Shown here: one piece after another, positions 1 through 8,781 of the stretch
How positions within the stretch are numbered: position 1 is the first letter of the stretch
How the letters are laid out: each line of letters starts with the position of its first letter
Assembly: GCF_900116405.1 (NCBI RefSeq)
Contig: NZ_FPAQ01000014.1
Coordinates: 1-64,000 of the forward strand
Direction: 5' to 3'
DNA length: 64,000 bases
Source: Halomonas saccharevitans
GTDB taxonomy: Bacteria; Pseudomonadota; Gammaproteobacteria; Pseudomonadales; Halomonadaceae
The notes under the pieces: generated by a model
Database searches by the model: none
Seen by the model: only the letters and a program-made list of their open reading frames with translations
Told to the model about the DNA's origin: nothing
Position numbers and translations under genes: made by a program

Positions 1-321
1 CCCAGCGGGAACCATGCATTTGACCAAGAGTGCCAGGCCGATGGTATCGAACATCGTCTGATCAAGCCGGGAAGGCCGCAGACGAACGGCATGGTGGAGC
101 GCTTCAATGGCCGCATCAGCGATGTGCTAGCGACAAGGCGCTATACCTCAGGAGAAGATCTGGAGCAGACGCTGAAACGCTATACGTGGCTATACAATCA
201 CCACATTCCCCAGAAGGCGCTGCACCATCAATCACCGATTGCGGTGATGAAGGAATGGCAGGCCAAGCGACCTGAGTTATTTACCAAGCGGGTGGTCAAT
301 CACACGGGACCCGACACATAG
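1..321 (+). CDS. IS481-family transposase, C-terminal part (truncated by window edge)
   Basis: The reading frame is open from base 1 and ends at TAG 319-321. It gives about 106 residues containing the C-terminal half of an rve/DDE integrase core: GRPQTNGMVERFNGR, which carries the catalytic glutamate, then the conserved tail with YNHHIPQKAL and SPIAVMKEW. This is the usual end of IS481-type transposases, which move an insertion sequence by cut and paste. The start and the left terminal repeat lie outside the window, so completeness cannot be judged. The transposase ends only about 24 bp before the dif site, so the insertion sits next to the chromosome dimer resolution locus. Confidence 0.85.
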   Translation, partial: PSGNHAFDQECQADGIEHRLIKPGRPQTNGMVERFNGRISDVLATRRYTSGEDLEQTLKRYTWLYNHHIPQKALHHQSPIAVMKEWQAKRPELFTKRVVNHTGPDT

Positions 322-344
322 TGAGTATTATCCAAGCATCCTGT

Positions 345-372
345 AAGTCGCATAATGTATATTATGTTAAAT
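345..372 (+). other. dif: dif chromosome dimer resolution site (XerC/XerD)
   Basis: A 28-bp site made of an XerC arm AAGTCGCATAA, a central TGTATA and an XerD arm TTATGTTAAAT. From the CGCATAA of the XerC arm rightward, the 24 bases are identical to the gammaproteobacterial dif sequence as I recall it (E. coli and P. aeruginosa). Only the outermost XerC-side bases differ, which is the variable part. It is non-coding, between the IS tail and the RND operon. XerCD recombine here to resolve chromosome dimers under FtsK control, so this point should lie in the replication terminus. A dif copied into a mobile element is the main alternative. Confidence 0.9.
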
Positions 373-539
373 CATGGGTATGTCCGGCGAACGCGGCTCC
401 GGCATTGGCCTGCGAAAGCCTGGCGGTTTGTGCGTCGTGCTTACACCCTTTCCCCGTTGTGTTCTTATATGACCTTCTCCTGCGCCGCCTCGGTGAGTCC
501 TGAGCGCGTGGATCGTATCGACGCTTCGCGAGACCATCT

Positions 540-1652
540 ATGAAAACCACCGTACGCCTCGTCATCGTCATCGCCGTGTTGGCGGTGGCCCTGGGCAGCA
601 TCTTCGGCTGGAAGTATGTGAAGATGCAGGAAACGAATGAACAGAACGCCCGCGCCCAGCCGCCGACACCCGTCGAGGTCGTCACCATCACGTCACAGTC
701 ATGGCGCTCGGGGGTGAGTTCCGTTGGATCACTGCGCGCCATCAATGGCGTGAAGGTCGCCAATGAAGTGGCCGGTGTCGTCAGTCATCTAGCCTTCGAG
801 TCGGGTCAGCGCGTCAGCCAAGGGGATATCCTGATTCGCCTCGAGGATAGCGTCGATCGGGCCGCGCTCGTTGCCCTGGAGGCCCAGGCCCAGCTCGCCA
901 ATGAAACCTTCAAGCGTTACTCGAATCTGCTGCCACGCAACGCGGTCTCCCAGTCAGAGTTCGATGAGGCCCGCGCCAACTTCCAGGCCGCTCGCGCCAA
1001 GGCCGAACAGCAGCGGGCCCAGTTGAGCAAGAAGACGATTCGCGCTCCCTTTGACGGCGTGGTGGGGCTTCGCGAGGTGGATCTGGGCGAATACCTGGCC
1101 GAGGGCACGCCGATCGTCGACCTGAACATGCTCGATCCTATCCACGTCGACTACAGCGTGCCCGAGCGGGCACTGAATCGGGTGGCCGCCGGGCGCGGAA
1201 TCTCACTGTCGGTGGCCGCGTATCCCGAGCGTACCTTCCGTGGCGAGATCCTGGCGATCGCGCCCTCGATCAATGAATCGACACGCACGCTCAATGTCCG
1301 CGCACGTCTCGACAATGCCGATAACGTCCTGCGTCCCGGCATGTTTGCCGAGGTCGACACCCTTTCGCCCGAGACCCGCGAGGTCTTCACCCTCCCCCGC
1401 ACGGCGCTCTCGTTCAATACCTATGGCGACTTCGTGTTTCGTGTCACCGAGAACGACGAAGGCCAATTGATCGCCTCTCGTCAGCAGGTCACCTCAGGCA
1501 GCACGCGCGGCGATGTCGTCGAGATCGTCGAGGGGCTGAGCGCAGGCGATCGCGTGGTGGCTACTGGGCTGCTGCGCTTGCGCGACGGCCAGCCCGTGGC
1601 GGTGTCGGGCCGTGACCAGGCGACTGACGCGGACAGGGAGATAGACGGCTGA
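540..1652 (+). CDS. RND efflux pump periplasmic adaptor (membrane fusion protein)
   Basis: A 370-residue HlyD/AcrA-family adaptor linking an RND pump to an outer-membrane channel. The N-terminus has one hydrophobic anchor (about residues 5-25) and no lipobox. A biotinyl-lipoyl-like half motif (VANEVAGVVSHLAFESGQRVSQGD) is followed by an alpha-helical hairpin near residues 110-160 and the second lipoyl half (TIRAPFDGVVGLREVDLGEYL). The beta-barrel region contains VDYSVPE and NVRARLDN. The closest families are MexH/VexG-like adaptors. The gene ends TGATG, sharing a base with the pump start, so the two are translationally coupled. No outer-membrane factor or regulator follows, so a TolC-like partner must be elsewhere. 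The Shine-Dalgarno sequence is weak, and this ATG was chosen because the anchor follows directly. Confidence 0.93.
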   Translation: MKTTVRLVIVIAVLAVALGSIFGWKYVKMQETNEQNARAQPPTPVEVVTITSQSWRSGVSSVGSLRAINGVKVANEVAGVVSHLAFESGQRVSQGDILIRLEDSVDRAALVALEAQAQLANETFKRYSNLLPRNAVSQSEFDEARANFQAARAKAEQQRAQLSKKTIRAPFDGVVGLREVDLGEYLAEGTPIVDLNMLDPIHVDYSVPERALNRVAAGRGISLSVAAYPERTFRGEILAIAPSINESTRTLNVRARLDNADNVLRPGMFAEVDTLSPETREVFTLPRTALSFNTYGDFVFRVTENDEGQLIASRQQVTSGSTRGDVVEIVEGLSAGDRVVATGLLRLRDGQPVAVSGRDQATDADREIDG

Positions 1653-4600
1653 TGGCTTTCACCGACATCTTCATCCGTCGTCCGGTGCTCGCCACCGTGG
1701 TCAGCCTGCTGATTCTTCTCGCGGGCCTCAGGGCCGCCATGGACATGGAGGTTCGCCAATATCCGGCGCTCGAAAGCACCGTGATTACGGTGACGACGTC
1801 CTATCCCGGGGCCAGTTCCGAGCTGGTGCAGGGCTTCGTCACCACACCCCTGCAGCAGGCCATCGCCGAAGCCAATGGCATCGACTTCATCGAATCGAGC
1901 AGTATCCAGGGGGCCTCGACCATCGAGGTCAACATGGAGCTGAACTATGACGCCAACGCGGCGCTGGCCGAGGTGCAGGCCAAGGTGGCCAGTCAGCGCA
2001 GCGTGCTGCCAGCGGCGGCCGAGAGTCCAGTCATCGAGTCGTCGACCGGCGACAGCACGGCGCTGATGTACCTGGCGTTCTACTCGCAGCGCATGGCGGT
2101 GCCGCGCATCACCGACTACCTAACGCGCGTCGTGCAGCCCAAGCTGCAGGCACTGCCCGGCGTGGCCAAGGCGCGCAGCTTCGGCCAGAGCATGGCCATG
2201 CGCATCTGGCTCGACCCGCAGCGCATGGCGGCGTTGAACGTCGACCCCGAACAGATCCTCGAGGTGCTGCGCAGCAATAACTATCAGGCGGGCGTCGGCA
2301 AGACCCGCAGCGAGTTCGTGGCCATCAACCTGACCACCGATACCGATATCACGGATCCCGCCAAGTTCGAGGAACTGGTGGTGCGCAACGACGGTGGTGA
2401 TCTGGTGCGGCTGAGAGACGTGGCACGCGCCGAGCTGGGCGCGGAAAACTATGACAGCACGGCCTGGTACAGCGGCACTCCCGCCACCTTCATGGCCATC
2501 GAGCAGGCGCCCGGCGCCAACCCGCTGGACGTCGCCAGGGCCGTGCGCGACGCCATGCCGGAGATCCGACGCCAGCTACCGACCGGCCTCGAGGCGGTAC
2601 TGCCCTATGACGCCTCGGAGTTCATCGAGGACTCCATCAACGAGGTGATCAAGACGCTGCTCGAGGCGGTCATCATCGTGCTGGTGGTGATCTTCCTGTC
2701 GCTCGGATCCTTCCGTGCGGCTCTGGTCCCGGCCGTGGCGGTGCCGCTGTCGCTGATCGGGGCCGCCTTCGTGATGCTGATGCTGGGCTTCTCGCTCAAT
2801 CTGCTCACCCTGTTGTCGATGGTACTGGCCATCGGCCTGGTGGTGGACGATGCCATCATCGTGGTCGAAAACGTGCACCGGCATATCGAAGCCGGTGAAT
2901 CGCGATTCGATGCGGCCATCAATGGCGCTCGCGAAATGGCAGTGCCGATCATCGCCATGACCACGACGCTGGTCGCCGTCTATGCGCCCATCGGCTTCAT
3001 GGGGGGCCTGGTCGGCTCACTGTTCACCGAGTTTGCCTTCACCCTGGCCGGCGCAGTGGTGGTCTCGGGTATCGTCGCCCTGACGCTCTCCCCCATGCTG
3101 TCCGGCAAGGTGCTGAAACCTCACGGGACGTCGTCTCGCTTCGAGCGCGGGGTCGAGGCCAGCTTCAACGGCCTCTCCAATGGCTATCGCGGGATGCTCT
3201 CCCGCACCCTCGAAACCGTCTCCGTGCCGGTGGTGTTTGCCACGGTGGTCCTGGCCTCGATCTATTTCATGTTCATCACCAGCCAGAACGAGCTGGCCCC
3301 CACGGAAGATCAGGGCATCATCTTCTTTCAAGGCACCGCGCCGAAGACCGGAACGCTGGAGTATCTGGAGCGCTACGCCGCGGATATCCAGGCCGGCATG
3401 GAGGAGATCGATGGCTACAAGGAATCCTTCATGATCCTCGGCGGCACCAGCGCCGACACCGTATTCGGAGGCTTCAAGATGGCTCCCTGGAGCGAACGAG
3501 AGGTCTCCCAGATGGAGGTGATGCCGACGCTTCAGGAGGCGCTTTCCCGAGTCACCGGCCTGCAGACTGCCGCCTTCCCTCGCCCTTCCCTGCCCGGCTC
3601 AAGCGGCGGCTTGCCGATTCAGTTCGTGCTGACCAGCGGCAACAGCTATGCAGAGCTCAACGCCGTCGCCGATGAGCTGCTCGGCCAGGCCATGGGCAGC
3701 GGCAACTTCGCCTTCCTGCGCAAGTCGATCGATTTCGATCGACCGACCACTCGCATCCTGGTCGACCGCAACCGAGTGGCGGACCTTGGCCTGACCATGG
3801 CCGATGTCGGCCAGGCGCTGTCGACGCTGCTCGGCGAGGGCTTCACCAACCGCTTCAGCATGGACGGACGAAGCTACAAGGTCATCGCGCAGGTCGAGCA
3901 GGCATTCCGGCTGGACGCCTCGATGATCGACGATTACTACATCGAGGCAGACGCCGGTCAACAGGTGCCGCTTGGCAATCTGGTTCGCTTCGAAGACAGC
4001 GTGGAGCCTTCGGCGCGCAGCCAGTTCCAGCAGTTGAACTCGCTGATTCTCGAAGGGGTACCGCGACCCGGCGTGGCGCTGGGCGATGCACTGGACTGGC
4101 TCAACCAGGCCGCCGCCGAGACCCTGCCACCGGCCTATTCGGTCGACTACAAGGGCCAGTCTCGACAGCTGATGACCCAGGGCAGCGCGCTGGTGCTGAC
4201 CTTCTTCCTCTCGCTGATCGTCATCTATCTGGTACTGGCGGCTCAGTTCGAAAGCTGGCGCGATCCGCTGATCATCCTGGTCTCGGTACCGATGTCGATC
4301 GCCGGCGCCATGACGTTCATTACCCTCGGTGTCTCGAGCCTGAACATCTATACTCAAGTCGGCCTGATCACCCTGATCGGCGTGGTGGCCAAGAACGGCA
4401 TCCTGATCGTTGAGTTTGCCAATCACCTGCAGCACGAGAAGGGACTCAATAAGCGCGAGGCGGTCATCGAGGCCTCGGCCATCCGGCTGCGGCCGATCCT
4501 GATGACGTCGGTGGCGCTGATCGTGGCCATGGTGCCGCTGCTGGTGGCTACCGGTGCCGGTGCGGTAAGTCGTTTCGATATCGGCCTGACCATCGCCTCG

Positions 4601-4717
4601 GGGCTGGGCATCGGTACCCTGTTCACCCTCTTCGTGCTGCCGGCGTTCTACCTCCTGCTGGCACGAGACCACAACGTGACCAAGGACGCAGGCGCGGCGC
4701 AAGGCGAGCCCTCCTGA
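1652..4717 (+). CDS. RND multidrug efflux pump inner-membrane transporter
   Basis: A 1021-residue AcrB/MexF-class proton-driven exporter, full length for the family. It starts FTDIFIRRPVLATVVSLLI, the usual first transmembrane segment. Proton-relay residues are present: the Asp pair D399-D400 in GLVVDDAIIVVENV (TM4) and Lys914 in VVAKNGILIVEFAN (TM10). Two large periplasmic loops and twelve predicted helices fit the family. The gene overlaps the adaptor stop by one base. Substrates cannot be read from the sequence; VexH/MexI-type pumps export dyes, bile salts or biocides. After the stop there is only a short unmarked hairpin (4787-4807), so where transcription ends is unclear. Confidence 0.95.
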   Translation: MAFTDIFIRRPVLATVVSLLILLAGLRAAMDMEVRQYPALESTVITVTTSYPGASSELVQGFVTTPLQQAIAEANGIDFIESSSIQGASTIEVNMELNYDANAALAEVQAKVASQRSVLPAAAESPVIESSTGDSTALMYLAFYSQRMAVPRITDYLTRVVQPKLQALPGVAKARSFGQSMAMRIWLDPQRMAALNVDPEQILEVLRSNNYQAGVGKTRSEFVAINLTTDTDITDPAKFEELVVRNDGGDLVRLRDVARAELGAENYDSTAWYSGTPATFMAIEQAPGANPLDVARAVRDAMPEIRRQLPTGLEAVLPYDASEFIEDSINEVIKTLLEAVIIVLVVIFLSLGSFRAALVPAVAVPLSLIGAAFVMLMLGFSLNLLTLLSMVLAIGLVVDDAIIVVENVHRHIEAGESRFDAAINGAREMAVPIIAMTTTLVAVYAPIGFMGGLVGSLFTEFAFTLAGAVVVSGIVALTLSPMLSGKVLKPHGTSSRFERGVEASFNGLSNGYRGMLSRTLETVSVPVVFATVVLASIYFMFITSQNELAPTEDQGIIFFQGTAPKTGTLEYLERYAADIQAGMEEIDGYKESFMILGGTSADTVFGGFKMAPWSEREVSQMEVMPTLQEALSRVTGLQTAAFPRPSLPGSSGGLPIQFVLTSGNSYAELNAVADELLGQAMGSGNFAFLRKSIDFDRPTTRILVDRNRVADLGLTMADVGQALSTLLGEGFTNRFSMDGRSYKVIAQVEQAFRLDASMIDDYYIEADAGQQVPLGNLVRFEDSVEPSARSQFQQLNSLILEGVPRPGVALGDALDWLNQAAAETLPPAYSVDYKGQSRQLMTQGSALVLTFFLSLIVIYLVLAAQFESWRDPLIILVSVPMSIAGAMTFITLGVSSLNIYTQVGLITLIGVVAKNGILIVEFANHLQHEKGLNKREAVIEASAIRLRPILMTSVALIVAMVPLLVATGAGAVSRFDIGLTIASGLGIGTLFTLFVLPAFYLLLARDHNVTKDAGAAQGEPS

Positions 4718-4786
4718 TCATGGCGGCGCCGGATCCGCCCGGGGTCTGCGTGGACAGGCTCGACCCCACTCCTTATCATCGCTGTT

Positions 4787-4807
4787 TGCTTCGCCGGGCG
4801 CGAAGCA
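4787..4807 (+). terminator. Weak hairpin after the RND operon
   Basis: TGCTTCGC and GCGAAGCA form a perfect 8-bp stem around a 5-base loop, between the RND pump and the next lipoprotein gene. No T-run follows, so intrinsic termination is doubtful. Confidence 0.3.
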
Positions 4808-4875
4808 CAGAACCTGACGATTCCGGCGGTGGCTCGGGTCGGATACCAACGGCCGCTGAAAGGTGTGAACGATAA

Positions 4876-5715
4876 ATGGGTAATCGCTATTCATGCGCAG
4901 TGGCAGTGCTTGGACTCTCGTTGCTGACGGGATGCGCCTGGCTGCCTCAGGCAGACGAGGACGTCGACGCCAAGCCTGCCACCCGGGCGCAGCTCGAGGA
5001 GCGTTTCATGCAGCTGGAAACCACCGTGATGAGTCAGTGCGGTGGCCAGCAGGAGCAGTTTGCACGGCAGCAGCAGCGTCTCGATCGGGTCACTGCCGAC
5101 CTCGGAGAGATTGGCAGCCTGCTGCGAGGACTGCAGTCCGGTCTGGCGCAGGCCAATAGCGAACCGGAGCAGGTGACACGCGAGTGCACCAACGATGCGA
5201 GCGTCTCCAACAAGTCGCTGCTGGGGCGCTCAGAATGGATTGGCCTGCCAAGCGTAGGCACCTACCTGAAGGCGCGGATCGACTCGGGTGCCACCACCTC
5301 GTCGCTCTCGGCCACCGAGATCACGCGCTTCGAACGCGACGGCGAGGACTGGGTGCGTTTCAAGCTGGGGCTCAACGATGACGACAGCGTCGTCGACGGC
5401 GTCCGCGGCGAGTGGATCGAAGCGCCGGTGGATCGACGCGTGCGCATCATCCAGGCCTCCGGTGAGGATTCTCGACCGGTGATCAGCCTGATGATGACCC
5501 TCGGCCCCTTGCGCGAGACGGTGCAGTTCACCCTAAATGACCGCACGCACCTCGATCACCCGGTCCTGCTCGGGCGTCGTTTCCTGCTGGATATCGCCAT
5601 CATCGACGTGGCCGAGCAGTACCTCCACGAGCGCCCCGAATTTCCGGGTGGGCGTCCGGCAGCGGACGCCGGCGCCGATGAAGCCACCGATGCCGATGCA
5701 CAACCCGAGGGCTGA
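4876..5715 (+). CDS. Lipoprotein with C-terminal retropepsin-like (RimK-associated, PF05618-type) domain
   Basis: 279 residues. The first 20 form a lipoprotein signal with lipobox LLTGC, Cys20. A polar, Gln/Arg-rich stretch (about 35-100) may be a short coiled coil. The C-terminal half (about 115-265) is the domain long annotated as ATP-dependent zinc protease and now regarded as retropepsin-like. It starts at SEWIGLPS and has the catalytic-type triad D136-S-G in RIDSGATTSSLSA. Two downstream genes encode an inactive-transglutaminase membrane protein and an ATP-grasp ligase. This trio is conserved in gammaproteobacteria and has been linked to osmotic adaptation (recalled, not checked). Protease activity is inferred from the Asp motif only. 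The Shine-Dalgarno is weak (AAAGG, far upstream). Confidence 0.85.
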   Translation: MGNRYSCAVAVLGLSLLTGCAWLPQADEDVDAKPATRAQLEERFMQLETTVMSQCGGQQEQFARQQQRLDRVTADLGEIGSLLRGLQSGLAQANSEPEQVTRECTNDASVSNKSLLGRSEWIGLPSVGTYLKARIDSGATTSSLSATEITRFERDGEDWVRFKLGLNDDDSVVDGVRGEWIEAPVDRRVRIIQASGEDSRPVISLMMTLGPLRETVQFTLNDRTHLDHPVLLGRRFLLDIAIIDVAEQYLHERPEFPGGRPAADAGADEATDADAQPEG

Positions 5716-5768
5716 CGCCCGCGTCCGGGCCTGACCCGGACCGCCCGTCCATCCCCCAAGGAAGACCC

Positions 5769-7274
5769 ATGTCACGACTGCCCTTCTATCTGATCGTCAC
5801 CCTCCTGCTGGTGGCCGGCGCCGCCATGAGCATCCATCGTCACGTGCAGTTCGAAGTGCCCTGGACGCCGGGCGAACTGCGCCAGGTCTGGGAGATCGAG
5901 GCCCAGGTGAACTTCACCGCCGACGGTGGACCGGCCAAGGTCAACATGGCACTGCCCTCGAGCCAGCAGGGGTATCGCATCCTTACCGAGCATACCGCCT
6001 CGCCCGGTTACGGCCTGGCCTTTCTCGAGGAGCAAGGCGGTCGTCGCGCCGAATGGTCGACCCGCGAGGCCGTCGGCGAGCAGCAGCTCTACTATAGCGT
6101 CCAGGCGCTGGTGGCACCGGAAGCCCGTGACGCGAACATCGAGCCCCCTGCCCTGCGTCGCGACATCCTCTGGGAGTCGCCCTACGATACCGCAGCCAGC
6201 CAGGTGATCGACCGCGCCTGGTCGCGCAGCGCCGATCACTTCACTTTCGCCCGTGAGCTGATCCGCGACTTCAGCGACGAGCGCCAGGGCGAGAATGCGC
6301 GGCTGCTGCTGACCCAGTTCGACCGCACGCCGCTGCTGGTGCGCCTGCTCAATCAGGCGGGGGTGCCGGCCCGCGAGGTCAGCGGGCTGATGCTGGATCA
6401 TGGCCGTCGCCGCCAGAGCCTGACGACCTGGATCCAGGTCTTCGAGGATCAGCAGGGGGGGCTCTTCGATCCGCGCACCGGCGAGCGAGGACGACCGGAC
6501 AACATGCTGCTCTGGGAGTCCGCCGGTCAGGCGGTGCTCGAGGTCCAGGGCGGCAGCAACTCGCGCATCAACTTCTCGATGCTCTCGCGCAACCAGCCGG
6601 CCGCCGCCGCCGTGCGCAACCAGCTGGCCGACGACACCCTGCTCAACTTCTCTATCCACAGCCTGCCCCTCGAGGATCAGGCACTGTTCCAGACCATCCT
6701 GCTGATTCCCATCGGCGCGCTGGTGGTGGTGCTGCTGCGTGTCCTGGTGGGCATCAAGACCTCGGGCACCTTCATGCCGGTGCTGATTGCGCTGGCCTTC
6801 ATCCAGACCACCCTGATCACCGGCCTGGTCGGTTTCTTGATGGTGGTCGCCGTGGGACTGGTGATCCGCAACTATCTCTCCTATCTGAATCTATTATTGG
6901 TGGCGCGAGTCACGGCGGTGATCATCACGGTCATCGCCATCATCTCGGTGTTCTCGGTGCTCTCCTATCGATTCGGGCTCAACGCCGGCCTGACCATCAC
7001 CTTCTTCCCGATGATCATCCTCTCCTGGACCATCGAGCGGATGTCGATCCTGTGGGAGGAGGAAGGCCCCAAGCAGGTGCTGATCCAGGGTGGCGGCAGC
7101 CTCATGACGGCGGTGCTCGCCTATCTGGCCATGAACAACCCCTGGATCCGCCACATCACCTTCAACTTCCTCGGCGTGCAGCTGATGCTGATGGGGCTGA
7201 TTCTGCTGCTCGGTAACTACACGGGCTATCGCCTGCTCGAGCTGCGCCGCTTCAAGCCGGTCACGGAGGACTGA
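5769..7274 (+). CDS. Inner-membrane protein with inactive transglutaminase-like domain and C-terminal 7TM region
   Basis: 501 residues. There is an N-terminal signal anchor (about 5-22), then a periplasmic region with a transglutaminase-like core (about 160-230: FARELIRDFSDERQG and LLVRLLNQAGVPAREVSGL). About seven transmembrane helices fill residues 305-490. The Cys and His expected of an active transglutaminase are missing: the position before LLVRLL is Thr-Pro, and TTWIQVF replaces the usual HAWVEV. This matches the family annotated inactive transglutaminase fused to 7 transmembrane helices. It lies 53 bp after the lipoprotein gene and 3 bp before the ATP-grasp gene, so one transcript is likely. 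A peptide-binding or sensing role is an inference. Confidence 0.88.
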   Translation: MSRLPFYLIVTLLLVAGAAMSIHRHVQFEVPWTPGELRQVWEIEAQVNFTADGGPAKVNMALPSSQQGYRILTEHTASPGYGLAFLEEQGGRRAEWSTREAVGEQQLYYSVQALVAPEARDANIEPPALRRDILWESPYDTAASQVIDRAWSRSADHFTFARELIRDFSDERQGENARLLLTQFDRTPLLVRLLNQAGVPAREVSGLMLDHGRRRQSLTTWIQVFEDQQGGLFDPRTGERGRPDNMLLWESAGQAVLEVQGGSNSRINFSMLSRNQPAAAAVRNQLADDTLLNFSIHSLPLEDQALFQTILLIPIGALVVVLLRVLVGIKTSGTFMPVLIALAFIQTTLITGLVGFLMVVAVGLVIRNYLSYLNLLLVARVTAVIITVIAIISVFSVLSYRFGLNAGLTITFFPMIILSWTIERMSILWEEEGPKQVLIQGGGSLMTAVLAYLAMNNPWIRHITFNFLGVQLMLMGLILLLGNYTGYRLLELRRFKPVTED

Positions 7275-7277
7275 GTC

Positions 7278-8240
7278 ATGTGGACGACCCCCGCGCGCCT
7301 GCGTGCCAAGGACATCATCGGCATGAACCGGCGCAACATCCGCTACATCGGACGCTACAACAGCCGCCGGCTCTATCCGCTGGTGGATGACAAGCTCCAG
7401 ACCAAGCTGCTGGCCCAGGAGTACGGCATCACCACGCCGGCCCTGATCGGCACCGTCACCACGCAGTTCGGCATCAAGCACATCCGCGAGATGCTCATCG
7501 GCCACCCGGGCTTCGTGATCAAGCCCGCCAAGGGCAGTGGTGGCAAGGGCATCCTGGTCATCGAGCGGGTCGAGGGCGATCACTACGTCAAGCCGAGCGG
7601 CACCCGGCTGAGCCTCGGCGACGTGGAGCGTCACGTCTCCAACATCCTCTCGGGGCTCTATTCGCTGGGCGGCTCACCCGACGTGGCGCTGGTCGAGGCG
7701 CTGATCAACTTCGACGACTCCTTCGCCGAGTACACCTACGAGGGCGTGCCCGACATCCGGGTGATCGTCTTCAAGGGCTATCCGGTGATGGCGATGATGC
7801 GCCTCTCCACGGCGGCATCAGACGGCAAGGCCAACCTGCACCAGGGCGCCGTGGGGGTCGGCATCGATATCGCCAGCGGCATGGCGATCCGCGGCGTGCA
7901 GTTCGACCGCACGCGACACGACCATCCCGATACCGGCCATGAGCTCGCCAGCCTGCACATTCCCGGCTGGGAGACCCTGCTGCTGCTCGCCGCCGGCTGC
8001 TACGAGATGACGGGCCTTGGCTATCTCGGCACCGACATGGTGCTCGATCGCGATCATGGCCCCATGCTGCTCGAACTCAACGCCCGCCCGGGCCTGGCGA
8101 TCCAGATGGCCAACGGCGTGGGGCTGCGCTCGCGGCTCGACCTGATCGAACGCCAGCCGGACGGCGTATCCGCCGAGGAGCGGATCGCCTTCTCGCAGCA
8201 CCACTTCGCCCGCTCGAGCGAGCTGCGCGAGACGGCCTGA
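7278..8240 (+). CDS. Alpha-L-glutamate ligase-like ATP-grasp protein (RimK-related)
   Basis: 320 residues with an ATP-grasp fold. The nucleotide-binding strand-loop is FVIKPAKGSGGKGILVIERV (near 77-96) and the metal-binding end motif is MLLELNARPGL (near 262-273). It belongs to the RimK-related group named alpha-L-glutamate ligase-like. These enzymes join a carboxylate to an amine using ATP; the substrate here is unknown. It is the third gene of the retropepsin/transglutaminase/ATP-grasp trio, with an intergenic gap of only 3 bp. No signal peptide is seen, so this partner is cytoplasmic while the other two are membrane-linked. Confidence 0.88.
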   Translation: MWTTPARLRAKDIIGMNRRNIRYIGRYNSRRLYPLVDDKLQTKLLAQEYGITTPALIGTVTTQFGIKHIREMLIGHPGFVIKPAKGSGGKGILVIERVEGDHYVKPSGTRLSLGDVERHVSNILSGLYSLGGSPDVALVEALINFDDSFAEYTYEGVPDIRVIVFKGYPVMAMMRLSTAASDGKANLHQGAVGVGIDIASGMAIRGVQFDRTRHDHPDTGHELASLHIPGWETLLLLAAGCYEMTGLGYLGTDMVLDRDHGPMLLELNARPGLAIQMANGVGLRSRLDLIERQPDGVSAEERIAFSQHHFARSSELRETA

Positions 8241-8310
8241 GGCGCCGGCTGGCTCCTCACCTAGGGGCCGCGTAGAATATGTGCTTCCTCCAGCCACCGC
8301 TTCGGGTGCC

Positions 8311-8781
8311 ATGACCGACCCCCGCGACATGATCCGCCAGGCCGAGCAGCAGTGCCAGCAACGCGGCGCGCGCTTCACGCCGATTCGCCGCCGCGTGCTG
8401 GAGCTGATCGCCACCACCCGCGGCGGCTTGAAGGCCTACGAGCTGCTCGACCGCCTGGCGGCCGAGCACGCTGCGGCGCGTCCGCCCACCGTCTACCGGG
8501 CCCTCGAGTTTCTCATCGAGCACGGGTTAGTGCATCGCATCGAGTCGCTCAACGCCTACGTGGCCTGCCCCTGCCCGGAGCACGCCCACGGCTTCCAGCT
8601 TTTGATCTGCCGCCACTGTGGCCGCGTCGAGGAACTACACCTGGATGACGTCAACGACCACCTGACGCAACGCGCCCAGGAGCTGGGCTTCGAGGTCCAG
8701 CGCCAGACCATCGAGCTGCTCGGCCAGTGCGACGCCTGCCGTCAGGCACACTCTCCTGCTCTATCCGCGGAGTCTCCATGA
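8311..8781 (+). CDS. zur: Fur-family transcriptional regulator, Zur-like
   Basis: 156 residues if translated from the ATG at 8311 (an in-frame ATG at 8281 would add 10 residues). The winged-helix part has TPIRRRVLELIATTRGGLKAYELL and RPPTVYRALEFLIEHGLVHRI, typical of Zur. The C-terminal metal site has CRHCGRVEEL and QCDACRQ, the two Cys-X2-Cys pairs of the structural zinc, with His-rich CPEHAHGFQ. Zur represses zinc-uptake and zinc-sparing genes when zinc is plentiful. The stop overlaps the hisI start as ATGA, so the two are coupled. No clear Zur box was found in the 70 bases upstream. Confidence 0.85.
   Translation: MTDPRDMIRQAEQQCQQRGARFTPIRRRVLELIATTRGGLKAYELLDRLAAEHAAARPPTVYRALEFLIEHGLVHRIESLNAYVACPCPEHAHGFQLLICRHCGRVEELHLDDVNDHLTQRAQELGFEVQRQTIELLGQCDACRQAHSPALSAESP

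Noticed and set aside
3586-3593. KOPS-like CCCTTCCC word, as evidence for terminus orientation
   Set aside because: Single words occur by chance, and a word in the other orientation is at 62852; only a genome-wide count would be meaningful.
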